DNA of 12,083 nucleotides, taken from Citrobacter sp. GTDB taxonomy: Bacteria > Pseudomonadota > Gammaproteobacteria > Enterobacterales > Enterobacteriaceae. The position numbers and the translations under genes were made by a program. Location: positions 1-12,083 of the forward strand of contig DXKH01000126.1 of the NCBI GenBank assembly GCA_019415335.1, in the 5' to 3' direction. Numbering within the stretch: position 1 is the stretch's first letter; each line of letters starts with the position of its first letter. The notes below the pieces were generated by a model. The model was not told the origin of the DNA. It did no database searches and saw nothing but the letters and a program-made list of their open reading frames with translations. Below are positions 1 through 11,415 of the stretch, piece by piece.

Positions 1-455
1 TGTTTTTAATCTCTTTGGTGGCGATTGTCGTTGCGAGTTTAGCGCCTGTATCTGCCATTATCGTCGTGTTCAGCACTGCGGGATCGATGTTTTTAATCAG
101 TATGCTGGCAGGTCTATTGTTTAAATTTGATCCTGGTTCTCATCGTTTTATCATTATGATGACGTTGGCAGGGTTGGCCCTGGTAATCATCGTGAATGCC
201 ACATTAATGAGTGAACGACCCATTTGGGTAATAAGTTGCTTAATGATTGTCTTATGGTCAGGCATTATCTCGCATGGACGAAATAAGCTCCTTGAATTGA
301 CAGGAAAAAGCCATAGTGAAGAATTATGGAGTCCGGTTCGTTGTGCTTTTATAGGTGCATTAACACTCTATTACTATTTTATCGGCTTCTTTGGGATTCT
401 TGCCGCTATAGCTATAACGCTTGTCTGGCAAAGGCATACGCGGTTTTTTCATTAG
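1..455 (+). CDS. ybhM: YbhM, inner membrane protein (3' part only)
   Basis: This is the C-terminal 150 residues of a gene that begins before the window. The reading frame is open from base 3 (the first codons read F-L-I-S-L) to TAG at 453-455, so the TTG/GTG codons near base 15 are internal and not starts. The visible part is almost entirely hydrophobic, with about five membrane-spanning stretches separated by short loops, and ends in a short basic tail (RHTRFFH). Identification as ybhM rests on its position beside ybhN and the overall match to my memory of E. coli. I recall the gene being grouped with the Bax-inhibitor-1-like membrane proteins (as its neighbour ybhL is), but I see no diagnostic motif in this half. 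Its biochemical function is unknown. It converges on ybhN with a 35-nt gap that contains no clear terminator hairpin. Confidence 0.8.
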   Translation, partial: FLISLVAIVVASLAPVSAIIVVFSTAGSMFLISMLAGLLFKFDPGSHRFIIMMTLAGLALVIIVNATLMSERPIWVISCLMIVLWSGIISHGRNKLLELTGKSHSEELWSPVRCAFIGALTLYYYFIGFFGILAAIAITLVWQRHTRFFH

Positions 456-490
456 CCGTAAATGCACATACTAAAGAACTTAACTATACT

Positions 491-1447
491 TCACATCGCC
501 GCTTCATTTTTCGCCCGCAGCTTCTTCGCCTGGCTTTCCAGTACCAGATAGCAAACCAGCGCCAGCAGCAGCGGGATAAAGTAATACAGCACACGGTAAG
601 CGAGTAGGGCGGCGATAATTGTGCCCTTGGATGTATGCTCCCCAGCCAGTAGCGCGATAAACACCGCTTCCAGCACACCAATCCCCGCTGGAATATGCAC
701 GATGACGCCAGCAATACTACTAACCAGTAACACGCCCAGTACAAAGAAATAGTTCACGCTTTGACCAAGTAACAGCCAGATAATCGCCCCCATTACCATC
801 CAGTTAACACTGGAAATCAGCATTTGGGCGAGGGCGAATTTCCATGAAGGCAGCACCAGTTTTTGTCCTTTGATGGTCATATGGCGGTGCTTCGCGAAAG
901 CGCAAAACCACAAATAAACCGCGATAATCATCAGTAAGCCAATGCCGAGAATGCGCAGCGTGGTTTGATCGACATACCAGTGGTCCGGCAACTCCACCAC
1001 GCCTGCGGTAAAGATAACCCCCGCTAGCAAAATATAGCCTAGCCAGTTGGTGGTAATACTGAGCGAAAAAATCCGCGTAATAGTGCTGCCCGGTAACCCC
1101 AGTCGGGAGTACAAACGATAGCGCATACCAATGCCGCCGACCCAGGTACTGAGTGTCAGGTTGAAGGCGTAGCAGATAAACGACACCAGCATCACCTGGC
1201 GCTTCGCCAGTTTGTGACCGCAGTAGAAACGGGCGAGCAGGTCGTAGCAACCGTAAATCAGATAACTGACGACCACCAGCCCGACCGCACTAAGCAGCGC
1301 AACGCGATTGTAGTCGCGGATGACCTTCCAGACCTCTTCCCAGTCCACTTTTTTGGCGTAGACCACCAACAACACAATCACCGCGATAAAAAACAGCCAG
1401 GTGAGGAGTTTCTTTGCTAAGCGCCAGCGTGGGTGTGATTTACTCAT
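491..1447 (-). CDS. ybhN: YbhN, multispanning inner membrane protein of the LPG-synthase transmembrane family
   Basis: A 318-residue integral membrane protein with a basic N-terminus and about eight hydrophobic segments (roughly residues 14-31, 49-67, 84-100, 128-149, 165-184, 205-225, 232-268, 276-303). The stretch IPAGIGVLEAVF at residues 252-263 corresponds to the conserved Gly-rich/Glu motif of the lysylphosphatidylglycerol synthase transmembrane family (UPF0104), the part that acts as a lipid flippase in MprF. There is no aminoacyl-transferase domain, so it cannot make lysyl-PG alone; a lipid-handling or flippase role is inferred. It is the last gene of the ybhP-clsB-ybhN operon: its ATG shares one base with the clsB stop (TGATG), so translation is probably coupled. 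The purine-rich ribosome site just upstream (GGGGGT) lies in a small GGGT-AAA-ACCC hairpin, which could make ybhN translation depend on ribosomes finishing clsB. Confidence 0.9.
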   Translation of the reverse strand: MSKSHPRWRLAKKLLTWLFFIAVIVLLVVYAKKVDWEEVWKVIRDYNRVALLSAVGLVVVSYLIYGCYDLLARFYCGHKLAKRQVMLVSFICYAFNLTLSTWVGGIGMRYRLYSRLGLPGSTITRIFSLSITTNWLGYILLAGVIFTAGVVELPDHWYVDQTTLRILGIGLLMIIAVYLWFCAFAKHRHMTIKGQKLVLPSWKFALAQMLISSVNWMVMGAIIWLLLGQSVNYFFVLGVLLVSSIAGVIVHIPAGIGVLEAVFIALLAGEHTSKGTIIAALLAYRVLYYFIPLLLALVCYLVLESQAKKLRAKNEAAM

Positions 1448-2688
1448 CAGGGTTTTACCCCCGTGTTTTCAGTTTCTACCCGATCCTGCGTTTCCATTGT
1501 CGGTTGTGCGGGGGGATCAATCTGCGCCAGACGTGGCGTGTGCGCCGGAAGCCAGCCCACCAGTGCCGGGAAGTGGCGTAAAAAGTGGAACGCCAGCACG
1601 CTTTTAGTCAGGTTCCACCAGGTGCGTTTGGGCAGCATGGTTTCATCCACCTGCTGACAATCTGCGGCGATGATGCCGTTCAGATTATCGCGCAGCGTCT
1701 GGTTAAAATGACGATCGTGGATGATGACATTTGCTTCGAGATTCAGTGACAAACTGAGCGGATCGAGATTACTGGACCCTACTGTCGCCCAGTGATCGTC
1801 CATCAATGCTACTTTGCCGTGGAGCGGGCGGCGGCGGTACTCAAAAACCTGAACGCCGCCTTTAACCAGATAGTTATACAGCAAACGCGCACCGACTCTG
1901 ACAATCGGCATATCCGGTTCGCCCTGAATGATCAGTTTGATCCGCACCCCGCGCCGTGCCGCTTTACGCAAGGCGTGTAAAAATCGATAGCCGGGGAAGA
2001 AGTAGGCGTTGGCGATAATCACTTCTCGCCGCGCCTGAGTGAGCATTTTCAGATAGTGACGTTCAATATCATCGCGATGTTCTTCGTTATCGCGCCAGAC
2101 CAGCAATACCTGCGCTTCTCCCGGCTGGCGGTTCTCTTCCGCTTTGTGATGACGTCGCCACCAGCGTCGTGCCGCGCTCTGTCCTGGCAGGTTTTCCAGT
2201 TCAAATTGCAGAATATCTTCGACAATCGGCCCTTCAAGGCGCACCGCGTAATCCTGTTTAGCCTCTGGACCGTAGCTGGACATATGCTCGGCGGAGTAAT
2301 TCAGCCCGCCAATAAAGGCGATAAGCGCGTCGATCACCACAATTTTGCGATGCATCCGGCGAAACACATTGGTGCGCATACCAAAAAGGCGCGGGCGGGG
2401 ATCGTAGTAGCGAAATACCACGCCAGCTGCCGTCAGTTCATTGACAAACTCATCGCTGAGATCCGGCGAACCGTAGCCATCCAGCAAGACTTCCGCTTTC
2501 ACCCCGCGTTGCGCTGCTGCCAGTAGCGCCGCATGCAGCTGTTTGCCGACGTCATCCTCAAACCAGATAAACGTTTCAAGAATGATGCGTTCTTGCGCCT
2601 CGCCAATCGCCTTAAACACCGCGGGATAATATTGCTCGCCGTTTTCCAGCAACTGGATCTTATTGCCTTCGCGCCAGCTACATTTCAT
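1447..2688 (-). CDS. clsB: Cardiolipin synthase B (ClsB, formerly YbhO)
   Basis: A 413-residue phospholipase-D superfamily enzyme. Two HKD motifs are visible: HRKIVVID with H113, K115, D120, and HGKVALMD with H290, K292, D297. Each is followed by the usual GG/GSxN element (IGGLN at 127-130, GSSN at 304-307). In E. coli, ClsB makes cardiolipin from phosphatidylglycerol by transphosphatidylation at the inner membrane, and it has also been reported to make phosphatidylglycerol from phosphatidylethanolamine and glycerol. It lacks the two N-terminal membrane helices of ClsA; the C-terminal hydrophobic/aromatic stretch (about residues 350-385) may help membrane binding. The ATG overlaps the ybhP stop by 4 nt (ATGA), with a GGAG ribosome site 8 nt upstream inside ybhP, and the stop overlaps ybhN by 1 nt. 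Residue 122 is Leu where I remember Arg in K-12; it lies outside the catalytic triad. Confidence 0.95.
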
Positions 2689-3446
2689 AAATGAATCTCC
2701 GCACTTAAAGGTGCATGATCAGAAAGGTGTCGCCATGTCCGCAGCGGCAACGCGGTTGGCGCGCTGGCGCTGGCATTTTTGACGTAGATCCTGTCCAGTC
2801 GTAGTAGAGGAAATTGCACCGGAAACGTGCGCGCCGGGCGTCCGTGGGCGCGGGTAAAAATCTCATCCAGTCCGGCCTGCACTTTTAACGGATGATTAGC
2901 TTTTTGCCGCCAGTCATTGAAATCACCCGCCACCAATACCGGTTCGCCGTCCGGTAGCTCATTCACCCATTCGGCGAGCATCGCAAGCTGCGCCTGACGG
3001 TGCGCCTCACGCAGGCCCAGATGTACGCACATCACATGAATCGCTTTCCCGGTCATCGGCGGCACAATGCGGCAGTAGAGCACGCCGCGCTTTTCCGCAC
3101 CATCGACCGAAACATCACGATTCTCATAATGTTCAATGGGATAACGTGAAAGAACCGCATTACCGTGATGTCCTTCCGGGTATACGGCATTGCGACCGTA
3201 GGCGAAATCGCTCCACATGGTGTCGGCGAGAAACTCGTAGTGCGAGGTATCGGGCCAGTTTTCCACATGCAGCGGATGAACTTCGTGCGCGCCCATCACT
3301 TCCTGCAGGCAAACAATATCGGCGCTGACGGTACGCACGGCGTCGCGAAGTTCCGGCAAAATGAAGCGTCGGTTAAACGCGGTAAAGCCTTTGTGAATAT
3401 TGATGGTGAGCACCTTGAACGAAAATTGTTGTGTTTGATCGGGCAT
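2685..3446 (-). CDS. ybhP: YbhP, endonuclease/exonuclease/phosphatase-fold hydrolase
   Basis: A 253-residue protein of the EEP (DNase I-like) superfamily. Its metal and catalytic residues are in the expected order: N16 (TINIHKG), E49 (CLQEV), the [10 protein letters not shown] strand at 95-104, H142 (VHLGL), D175 and N177 (AGDFND), D218 (RLDRIYV), and D243-H244 (LSDHAPL). The family covers DNases, inositol-phosphate phosphatases and sphingomyelinases, so the fold predicts a Mg-dependent phosphoesterase without naming the substrate. There is no signal peptide, so it is probably cytoplasmic. Being first in an operon with clsB and ybhN makes a phospholipid head-group substrate an attractive inference, but nothing in the sequence proves it. 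The ATG at 3444-3446 has an AGGA ribosome site 5 nt upstream. Its stop overlaps the clsB start. All catalytic positions look intact. Confidence 0.9.
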
Positions 3447-3512
3447 AATTTTCCTGTCTTTGCCTCTTATCTCATTGAAATAGTGTAGTCGGCGTCACAA
3501 AAAGGTGCGGTC

Positions 3513-3530
3513 TTACGGAATTTTCCGTAA
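3513..3530. promoter_or_regulatory. 18-bp near-perfect palindrome between ybhP and ybhQ, possible operator
   Basis: The sequence TTACGGAATTTTCCGTAA has two perfect 8-bp arms (TTACGGAA / TTCCGTAA) around a TT centre. It sits in the 132-bp gap between divergent ybhP and ybhQ, 49 bp before the ybhQ ATG and 66 bp from the ybhP ATG, where a dimeric regulator could act on either gene. I do not recognise the binding protein. The same bases also give weak resemblances to a sigma-E promoter for ybhQ (GGAATTT, 16-nt spacer, CTCTGA) and to half of a CpxR box (GTAAA, 5 nt, GTACT). These alternatives are not exclusive and none is proven. Confidence 0.4.
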
Positions 3531-3578
3531 AGTTCGGTACTCTGAATAAGTAGAGATAAATTCTTCAGGAGAGAAGCC

Positions 3579-3989
3579 ATGAAGTGGCAACAACGTGTTC
3601 GTGTCGCAACGGGTCTAAGTTGCTGGCAGATTATGTTGCATTTACTGGTAGTGGCGCTGCTGGTGGTGGGCTGGATGAGTAAGACTCTGGTTCACGTCGG
3701 CGTGGGATTATGCGCACTGTATTGTGTCACGGTAGTGATGATGCTGGTGTTTCAGCGCCACCCCGAGCAACGCTGGCGTGAGGTGGCAGACGTGCTGGAA
3801 GAGCTGACCACGACCTGGTATTTTGGTGCAGCGCTGATTGTGCTGTGGCTGTTGTCCCGCGTACTGGAAAACAACTTTTTGCTGGCAATTGCAGGGCTGG
3901 CAATCCTTGCTGGCCCGGCGGTAGTGTCTTTGCTGGCGAAAGATAAGAAGTTACATCACCTTACGTCTAAACATCGCGTACGCCGCTGA
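3579..3989 (+). CDS. ybhQ: YbhQ, small inner membrane protein
   Basis: A 136-residue protein with four predicted membrane helices, at about residues 18-33, 36-57, 79-94 and 98-119. Basic N- and C-terminal ends (MKWQQRVR... and ...[13 protein letters not shown]) would place both ends in the cytoplasm. The ATG has a good AGGAG ribosome site 7 nt upstream. No catalytic motif is visible and the function is unknown. It stands alone on the plus strand between two minus-strand operons. Its last 13 codons, including the stop, overlap the end of ybhR on the opposite strand, so its basic C-terminal tail is encoded by DNA that is also ybhR coding sequence. The upstream gap contains an 18-bp palindrome that may control it. 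Confidence 0.88.
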
Positions 3990-5057
3990 CCCTGTCGTGG
4001 CCGTTATCACCAGTAGCGGCCACAAACTATTCCACACAATATCCAGACTCGCATCCTTCAAATAAATCTGCTTGGTAATGTCCGTAAAGTGGCGAATAGG
4101 GTTAATCCACGTCAGATTTTGCAGCCACACTGGCATGTTTTCCACCGGCGAAACGTAACCGGAAAGGAGAATGGCGGGCATCATAAAGACAAACACGCCG
4201 ATAAACGCCTGCTGTTGTGTCGAGCAGAGTGATGAAATCAACAGACCGAAGCCTACCAGCGATAAACCGTAAATCACCATCGTAAAGTAGAACAGCGCCA
4301 GCGATCCGGCGAAGGGGATTTGATACGCCCAGATACCAATCGCCAGCACAATGGTGGCCTGGAAGGTGGCGACAATTAATGCCGGTACGGCCTTGCCGAT
4401 GAATATCTGCCAGGTGGTGAGCGGCGAAACCAGTAACTGATCGAGCGTACCTTGTTCACGTTCGCGGGCGACGGAAAGTGAAGTGACGATCATTACGCCG
4501 ATAGTGGTGATCATGGCGATCAGCGACGGCACCACAAACCATTTGTAGTCGAGATTCGGGTTATACCAGTTGCGTACCACCAGCTCGCTGTTGTTGGGTT
4601 TCGGTTTTCCTTCCAGCAGCTCCTGCTGATAATTTTTGACGATCTGTTGCAGGTAGTTGGCGGCAATTTGCGCACTGTTGGAGTTACGCCCGTCTAGGAT
4701 CAACTGTAACGGCGCGGTCTGGAAGGTATCCAGTTTGCGCGAGAAGTCAGCCGGGAAACGCACCAGGAGTAACGCCTTTTGTGTGTCGATGGTCGGGCGG
4801 ATCTCCTGCGGGCTTTTCAGCAGCAGCACATGGGTAAAGGCGCTGGCGCGGGCAAAACGTTGAGTAAGTTCTACCGAGTGCTCGCCGTTATCTTCATCGT
4901 AGATGGCGATGGTGGCGTTGGTCACTTCCAGCGTGGCGGCGAACGGGAACAGGATCACCTGAATCAGCACGGGTAAAATAAGAATCGCACGGGTTTGCGG
5001 TTCGCGCAGCAGCGACTGCAACTCTTTGCGGATTAACGTCCATAAGCGATGAAACAT
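3951..5057 (-). CDS. ybhR: YbhR, ABC-2 type transporter permease of the YbhFSR pump
   Basis: A 368-residue ABC-2 family permease. The layout is typical: a cytoplasmic N-terminal helix with KEL...REP, one membrane helix (about 24-41), a long periplasmic domain (about 42-172), then five C-terminal helices (about 174-195, 222-243, 251-275, 284-303, 343-361). The coupling element [15 protein letters not shown] lies at 198-212. It is a paralogue of the adjacent YbhS; the two should form the membrane heterodimer driven by the ATPase YbhF. In E. coli, YbhFSR has been linked to export of drugs such as tetracycline and to Na+/Li+ tolerance. The gene starts 10 nt after the ybhS stop, and the gap holds its own ribosome site (GGAGAAG). 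It is the last gene of the operon, and its end overlaps the end of ybhQ by 39 nt. Confidence 0.93.
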
Positions 5058-5067
5058 GCTCTTCTCC

Positions 5068-6193
5068 CTAATCCAGCCGACGTTTGGTTTTCAGCCACGT
5101 CAGGCCGATAAACATCACCGCCGAAGCGATCAAAAACAGCACGTTTACCACCAGCACCACTGGAATATTCCCGGCGAGGAACAGGCTTTGCAGGGTGCTG
5201 ACGAAATAACGAGCGGGAATAATGTACGTCACCGCGCGGATCACCGCGGGCATACTGTCGATCTGAAAAATAAAGCCGGAAAGCATAATCGACGGCAGGA
5301 ACGCGGCGTTCAGGGCGACCTGAGCGGCATTGAACTGGTTGCGGGTAATCGTGGAAATCAGTAGCCCCATCCCCAGGGTACTGAGTAAAAACAGGCTGGA
5401 GATAAAAAACAGAATCAGCAGCGACCCGCGATACGGCACGCCGAGAATAAACACCGACACCAGCATACACAGCAACATCGCCAGCATCCCGAGAAAGTAA
5501 TAAGGGATCAGCTTACACAGCAGCAGCTCCGTGCGGGTAATCTCCGTAGAGAGCAAAGCCTCCATGGTGCCGCGTTCCCATTCTCGCGCCACCACCAGCG
5601 AGGTGAGAATCGCACCGATGACCGTCATGATAATAGTCACCGCACCGGGGATAATAAAGTGCTGGCTTATCGCCGCCGGGTTAAACCAGTAGCGGGTTTG
5701 TACATCAATAAGCGGTTCAAAAGTCTGCCCGTTATCCTCCGCGCGCTGCATTTGCCAGATCTGCCAGATCCCTTCGACATACCCCTGCACAAAGTTAGCG
5801 GTATTCGGCTCACTGCCGTCGGTGATCACCTGAATCGGTGCAATGGCGTTGGCGCGCTCCATCTGTTCGGCGAAATCCACCGGAATAACCACCAGACCGC
5901 GAATTTTCCCCGCCTGCATTTTGGCGATCAGTTCCTGACGGTTATCGCTGATGGTGGCGTCGATGTAGGGCGAACCGGTCATGGTGTGGGTGAAATCCAG
6001 CGCCGCTTCGCTACGCTGTTCCAGTAAAATCCCGACGCGCAGCTTGCTGGAGTCGAGGTTAATGCCGTATCCAAAAATAAACAGCAGTAGCAGTGGGATC
6101 ACTACCGCAATCAGCCAGCTACTCGGATCGCGAACGATCTGCCGCGTCTCTTTGACGCACAGCGCCCGCACGCGACGCCAGGACAGGATCGGA

Positions 6194-6201
<8 letters not shown>
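5068..6201 (-). CDS. ybhS: YbhS, ABC-2 type transporter permease of the YbhFSR pump
   Basis: A 377-residue ABC-2 permease built like YbhR: N-terminal [10 protein letters not shown] element, a membrane helix at about 28-47, a large periplasmic domain (about 48-180), the conserved coupling stretch [15 protein letters not shown] at 206-220, and about five further helices ending in a basic tail (KTKRRLD). It should pair with YbhR to form the substrate path, with YbhF as ATPase and YbhG as periplasmic adaptor, possibly reaching TolC. Its ATG overlaps the ybhF stop by 8 nt (ATGAGTAA), with a strong AAGGAG ribosome site 7 nt upstream inside ybhF, so translation is likely coupled while still able to initiate independently. 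Identification is secure from family features and gene order; the natural substrate is not evident from sequence. Confidence 0.93.
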
Positions 6202-9592
<3,391 letters not shown>

Positions 9593-9605
9593 CGCACAGT
9601 CCATT

Positions 9606-9627
9606 CTTAATCAAATGATTGATTAAG
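9606..9627. promoter_or_regulatory. Inverted repeat, probable CecR operator
   Basis: Two 9-bp arms, CTTAATCAA and TTGATTAAG, are separated by 4 nt (ATGA). The 22-bp site lies 14 nt upstream of the chosen cecR start, in the region separating cecR from divergent rhlE, where a TetR-family dimer would be expected to bind. It touches a likely cecR -10 element (CATAAT on the minus strand, 9628-9633), so the start point of transcription should fall within it. That arrangement fits autorepression. CecR control of both cecR-ybhGFSR and rhlE is known; assigning this exact repeat is my inference from its symmetry and place. Confidence 0.75.
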
Positions 9628-9654
9628 ATTATGACTCCATAGGGGAGTTGTCCA
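9628..9654 (-). promoter_or_regulatory. Candidate promoter of cecR-ybhGFSR
   Basis: On the minus strand, TGGACA (9649-9654, five of six bases of the -35 consensus) precedes CATAAT (9628-9633, five of six of the -10 consensus). The spacer is only 15 nt, which is short; reading the -10 two bases later as TAATCT gives 17 nt but a poorer hexamer. Between them lies a small dyad, ACTCC/GGAGT. The -10 abuts the probable CecR operator. No experiment is visible here, so this is a sequence-based guess. Confidence 0.45.
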
Positions 9655-9714
9655 GTATGGCTAAGAATTTTAGCTACGCCAGTCACAGGGATAATTTATG
9701 CGCTGCGTCACAAA

Positions 9715-9726
9715 AACTGCTACACT
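9715..9726 (+). promoter_or_regulatory. Candidate extended -10 promoter element for rhlE
   Basis: AACTGCTACACT contains TGC followed by TACACT, which resembles an extended -10 element (TGnTATAAT). It lies about 95 nt before the rhlE ATG. No convincing -35 hexamer stands 16-18 nt upstream (TTATGC at 9697-9702 is the nearest). The 5' leader would then be long (about 90 nt) and ends in a good ribosome site. The distance from the CecR operator (about 90 bp) suggests that CecR would act on rhlE from upstream, not by blocking this element directly. Confidence 0.35.
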
Positions 9727-9820
9727 CCGCTCCCTCATGACATTGTGGTTTTTGTCATTTTCCTTTTCAGTATCTCCCTGAAAACTACACCGGTAACGGT
9801 CGGGGCGGTTCGGAGTAGTT

Positions 9821-11182
9821 ATGTCTTTCGATTCTTTGGGTTTAAGCCCTGATATCCTGCGCGCCGTTGCCGAGCAGGGTTACCGTGAACCCACCCCTAT
9901 TCAGCAGCAGGCGATCCCTGCGGTGCTGGAAGGCCGCGACCTGATGGCCAGCGCCCAGACCGGTACCGGCAAAACAGCGGGCTTTACGCTGCCGCTGTTG
10001 CAACACCTGATCACTCGCCAGCCGCACGCCAAAGGGCGTCGTCCGGTACGTGCGCTCATTCTTACCCCAACCCGTGAACTGGCGGCGCAGATTGGCGAAA
10101 ACGTCCGTGATTACAGCAAATACCTGAATATCCGTTCGCTGGTGGTGTTTGGCGGTGTCAGCATTAACCCGCAGATGATGAAGTTGCGCGGCGGCGTTGA
10201 TGTGCTGGTGGCAACGCCGGGACGTCTGCTGGACCTGGAACATCAGAATGCGGTGAAGCTGGATCAGGTTGAAATCCTCGTCCTCGATGAAGCTGACCGC
10301 ATGCTCGACATGGGCTTTATCCACGATATCCGTCGCGTGTTAACAAAACTGCCAGCGAAGCGCCAGAACCTGTTGTTCTCCGCGACCTTCTCTGACGATA
10401 TTAAAGCTCTGGCGGAAAAACTGTTGCACAACCCGCTGGAAATCGAAGTGGCACGCCGCAATACCGCGTCTGATCAGGTGACCCAGCATGTTCACTTTGT
10501 CGATAAGAAACGCAAACGCGAATTGCTGTCGCACATGATTGGGAAAGGGAACTGGCAGCAGGTGCTGGTGTTTACCCGTACCAAACATGGCGCTAACCAT
10601 CTCGCTGAACAGCTCAATAAAGATGGCATCCGTAGTGCGGCGATCCACGGTAATAAATCGCAAGGTGCGCGTACTCGTGCGCTGGCCGATTTTAAATCGG
10701 GCGATATTCGTGTACTGGTGGCAACTGACATCGCTGCGCGCGGCCTGGATATTGAAGAGCTGCCGCACGTGGTCAACTATGAACTGCCAAACGTACCGGA
10801 AGATTATGTCCACCGTATCGGGCGTACCGGTCGTGCGGCTGCTACCGGTGAAGCGTTGTCGCTGGTGTGTGTTGATGAACACAAACTGCTGCGTGATATC
10901 GAAAAACTGCTGAAAAAAGAGATCCCGCGCATTGCGATTCCGGGGTATGAGCCGGACCCGTCAATCAAAGCCGAACCGATACAGAACGGTCGCCAGCAAC
11001 GTGGCGGCGGTCGTGGACAAGGCGGTGGTCGCGGTCAACAGCAACCACGCCGTGCGGAAAGTGGTGCGAAGTCTGGTAACGCGAAGCCCGCAGAAAAACC
11101 GTCTCGTCGTCCCGGCGATGCCAAACCGGCAGGCGAACAACAACGTCGCCGCCGTCCGCGTAAACCTGCCGCTGCGCAGTAA
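9821..11182 (+). CDS. rhlE: RhlE, DEAD-box ATP-dependent RNA helicase
   Basis: A 453-residue DEAD-box helicase with every core motif: Q motif (F3, then PTPIQ at 25-29), motif I AQTGTGKT (45-52), Ia PTRELA (83-88), GG (111-112), Ib TPGR (132-135), II DEAD (156-159), III SAT (187-189), IV FTRT (251-254), [12 protein letters not shown] (301-311) and [10 protein letters not shown] (331-338). After about residue 380 comes a low-complexity basic tail with RGGG/GRGQ repeats and a final [13 protein letters not shown], typical of RhlE and likely to bind RNA. In E. coli, RhlE helps ribosome assembly and can act with the degradosome. GGAG lies 5 nt before the ATG. It diverges from cecR and is known to be under CecR control. 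I recall 454 residues in K-12, so one tail residue may be missing here. Confidence 0.96.
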   Translation: MSFDSLGLSPDILRAVAEQGYREPTPIQQQAIPAVLEGRDLMASAQTGTGKTAGFTLPLLQHLITRQPHAKGRRPVRALILTPTRELAAQIGENVRDYSKYLNIRSLVVFGGVSINPQMMKLRGGVDVLVATPGRLLDLEHQNAVKLDQVEILVLDEADRMLDMGFIHDIRRVLTKLPAKRQNLLFSATFSDDIKALAEKLLHNPLEIEVARRNTASDQVTQHVHFVDKKRKRELLSHMIGKGNWQQVLVFTRTKHGANHLAEQLNKDGIRSAAIHGNKSQGARTRALADFKSGDIRVLVATDIAARGLDIEELPHVVNYELPNVPEDYVHRIGRTGRAAATGEALSLVCVDEHKLLRDIEKLLKKEIPRIAIPGYEPDPSIKAEPIQNGRQQRGGGRGQGGGRGQQQPRRAESGAKSGNAKPAEKPSRRPGDAKPAGEQQRRRRPRKPAAAQ

Positions 11183-11187
11183 TCTTT

Positions 11188-11212
11188 TGATGCCGGGCGA
11201 TGCCCGGCATCA
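11188..11212. other. Strong hairpin just after rhlE, without a T-tract
   Basis: TGATGCCGGGC and GCCCGGCATCA form a perfect 11-bp, GC-rich stem with a GAT loop, starting 6 nt after the rhlE stop. On neither strand is it followed by a run of T, so it does not read as an ordinary Rho-independent terminator. Its core resembles part of a REP unit (GCCGG...CCGGC), and it adjoins two recognisable REP units. It more likely protects the rhlE mRNA 3' end, or is a degenerate REP. Confidence 0.7.
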
Positions 11213-11234
11213 GGCTGATGAACAAACGCAAAAC

Positions 11235-11265
11235 TGCCTGATGCGCTGCGCTTATCAGGCCTACG
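11235..11265 (+). repeat. REP unit, first of an inverted pair
   Basis: TGCCTGATGCG, then CTGCG, then CTTATCAGGCCTACG: the familiar REP layout of a GC-rich imperfect hairpin ending in CTTATC-GGCCTAC. Together with the next unit in the opposite orientation it forms a BIME (bacterial interspersed mosaic element). Such elements are very common between genes of E. coli and relatives; they slow 3'-5' RNA decay and can bind DNA gyrase or IHF. It lies between rhlE and convergent ybiA. Confidence 0.85.
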
Positions 11266-11299
11266 TGAACTCTGCAATATATTGAATTTGCATGCTTTT

Positions 11300-11334
<35 letters not shown>

Positions 11335-11415
11335 TTTCACAACAAGCACTTGTCAGCAATTTGAGAACACGGGAAAAAATTTCTCTGTTTTACCTCCCAT
11401 AAGCCACCCGAGACG

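Noticed and set aside
15..455. A complete 146-codon gene starting at TTG near base 15
   Set aside because: The frame stays open to the window edge and the upstream codons are equally hydrophobic; it is the tail of a longer gene.
2056..2526. A 156-codon open frame on the plus strand opposite clsB
   Set aside because: It lies fully within clsB coding sequence on the other strand, with no family features; chance open frame in GC-rich coding DNA.
3517..3545. Sigma-E promoter for ybhQ (GGAATTT, 16 nt, CTCTGA)
   Set aside because: The -35 fits six of seven bases but the -10 only four of six, and it overlaps a palindrome that could explain the same bases. Too weak to list as a feature.
10340..10882. 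A 180-codon open frame on the minus strand opposite rhlE
   Set aside because: It covers the conserved helicase motifs in antisense and has no sensible protein features.
11188..11212. Rho-independent terminator for rhlE or ybiA
   Set aside because: The stem is strong, but no run of T follows it on either strand, so I list it only as a hairpin.
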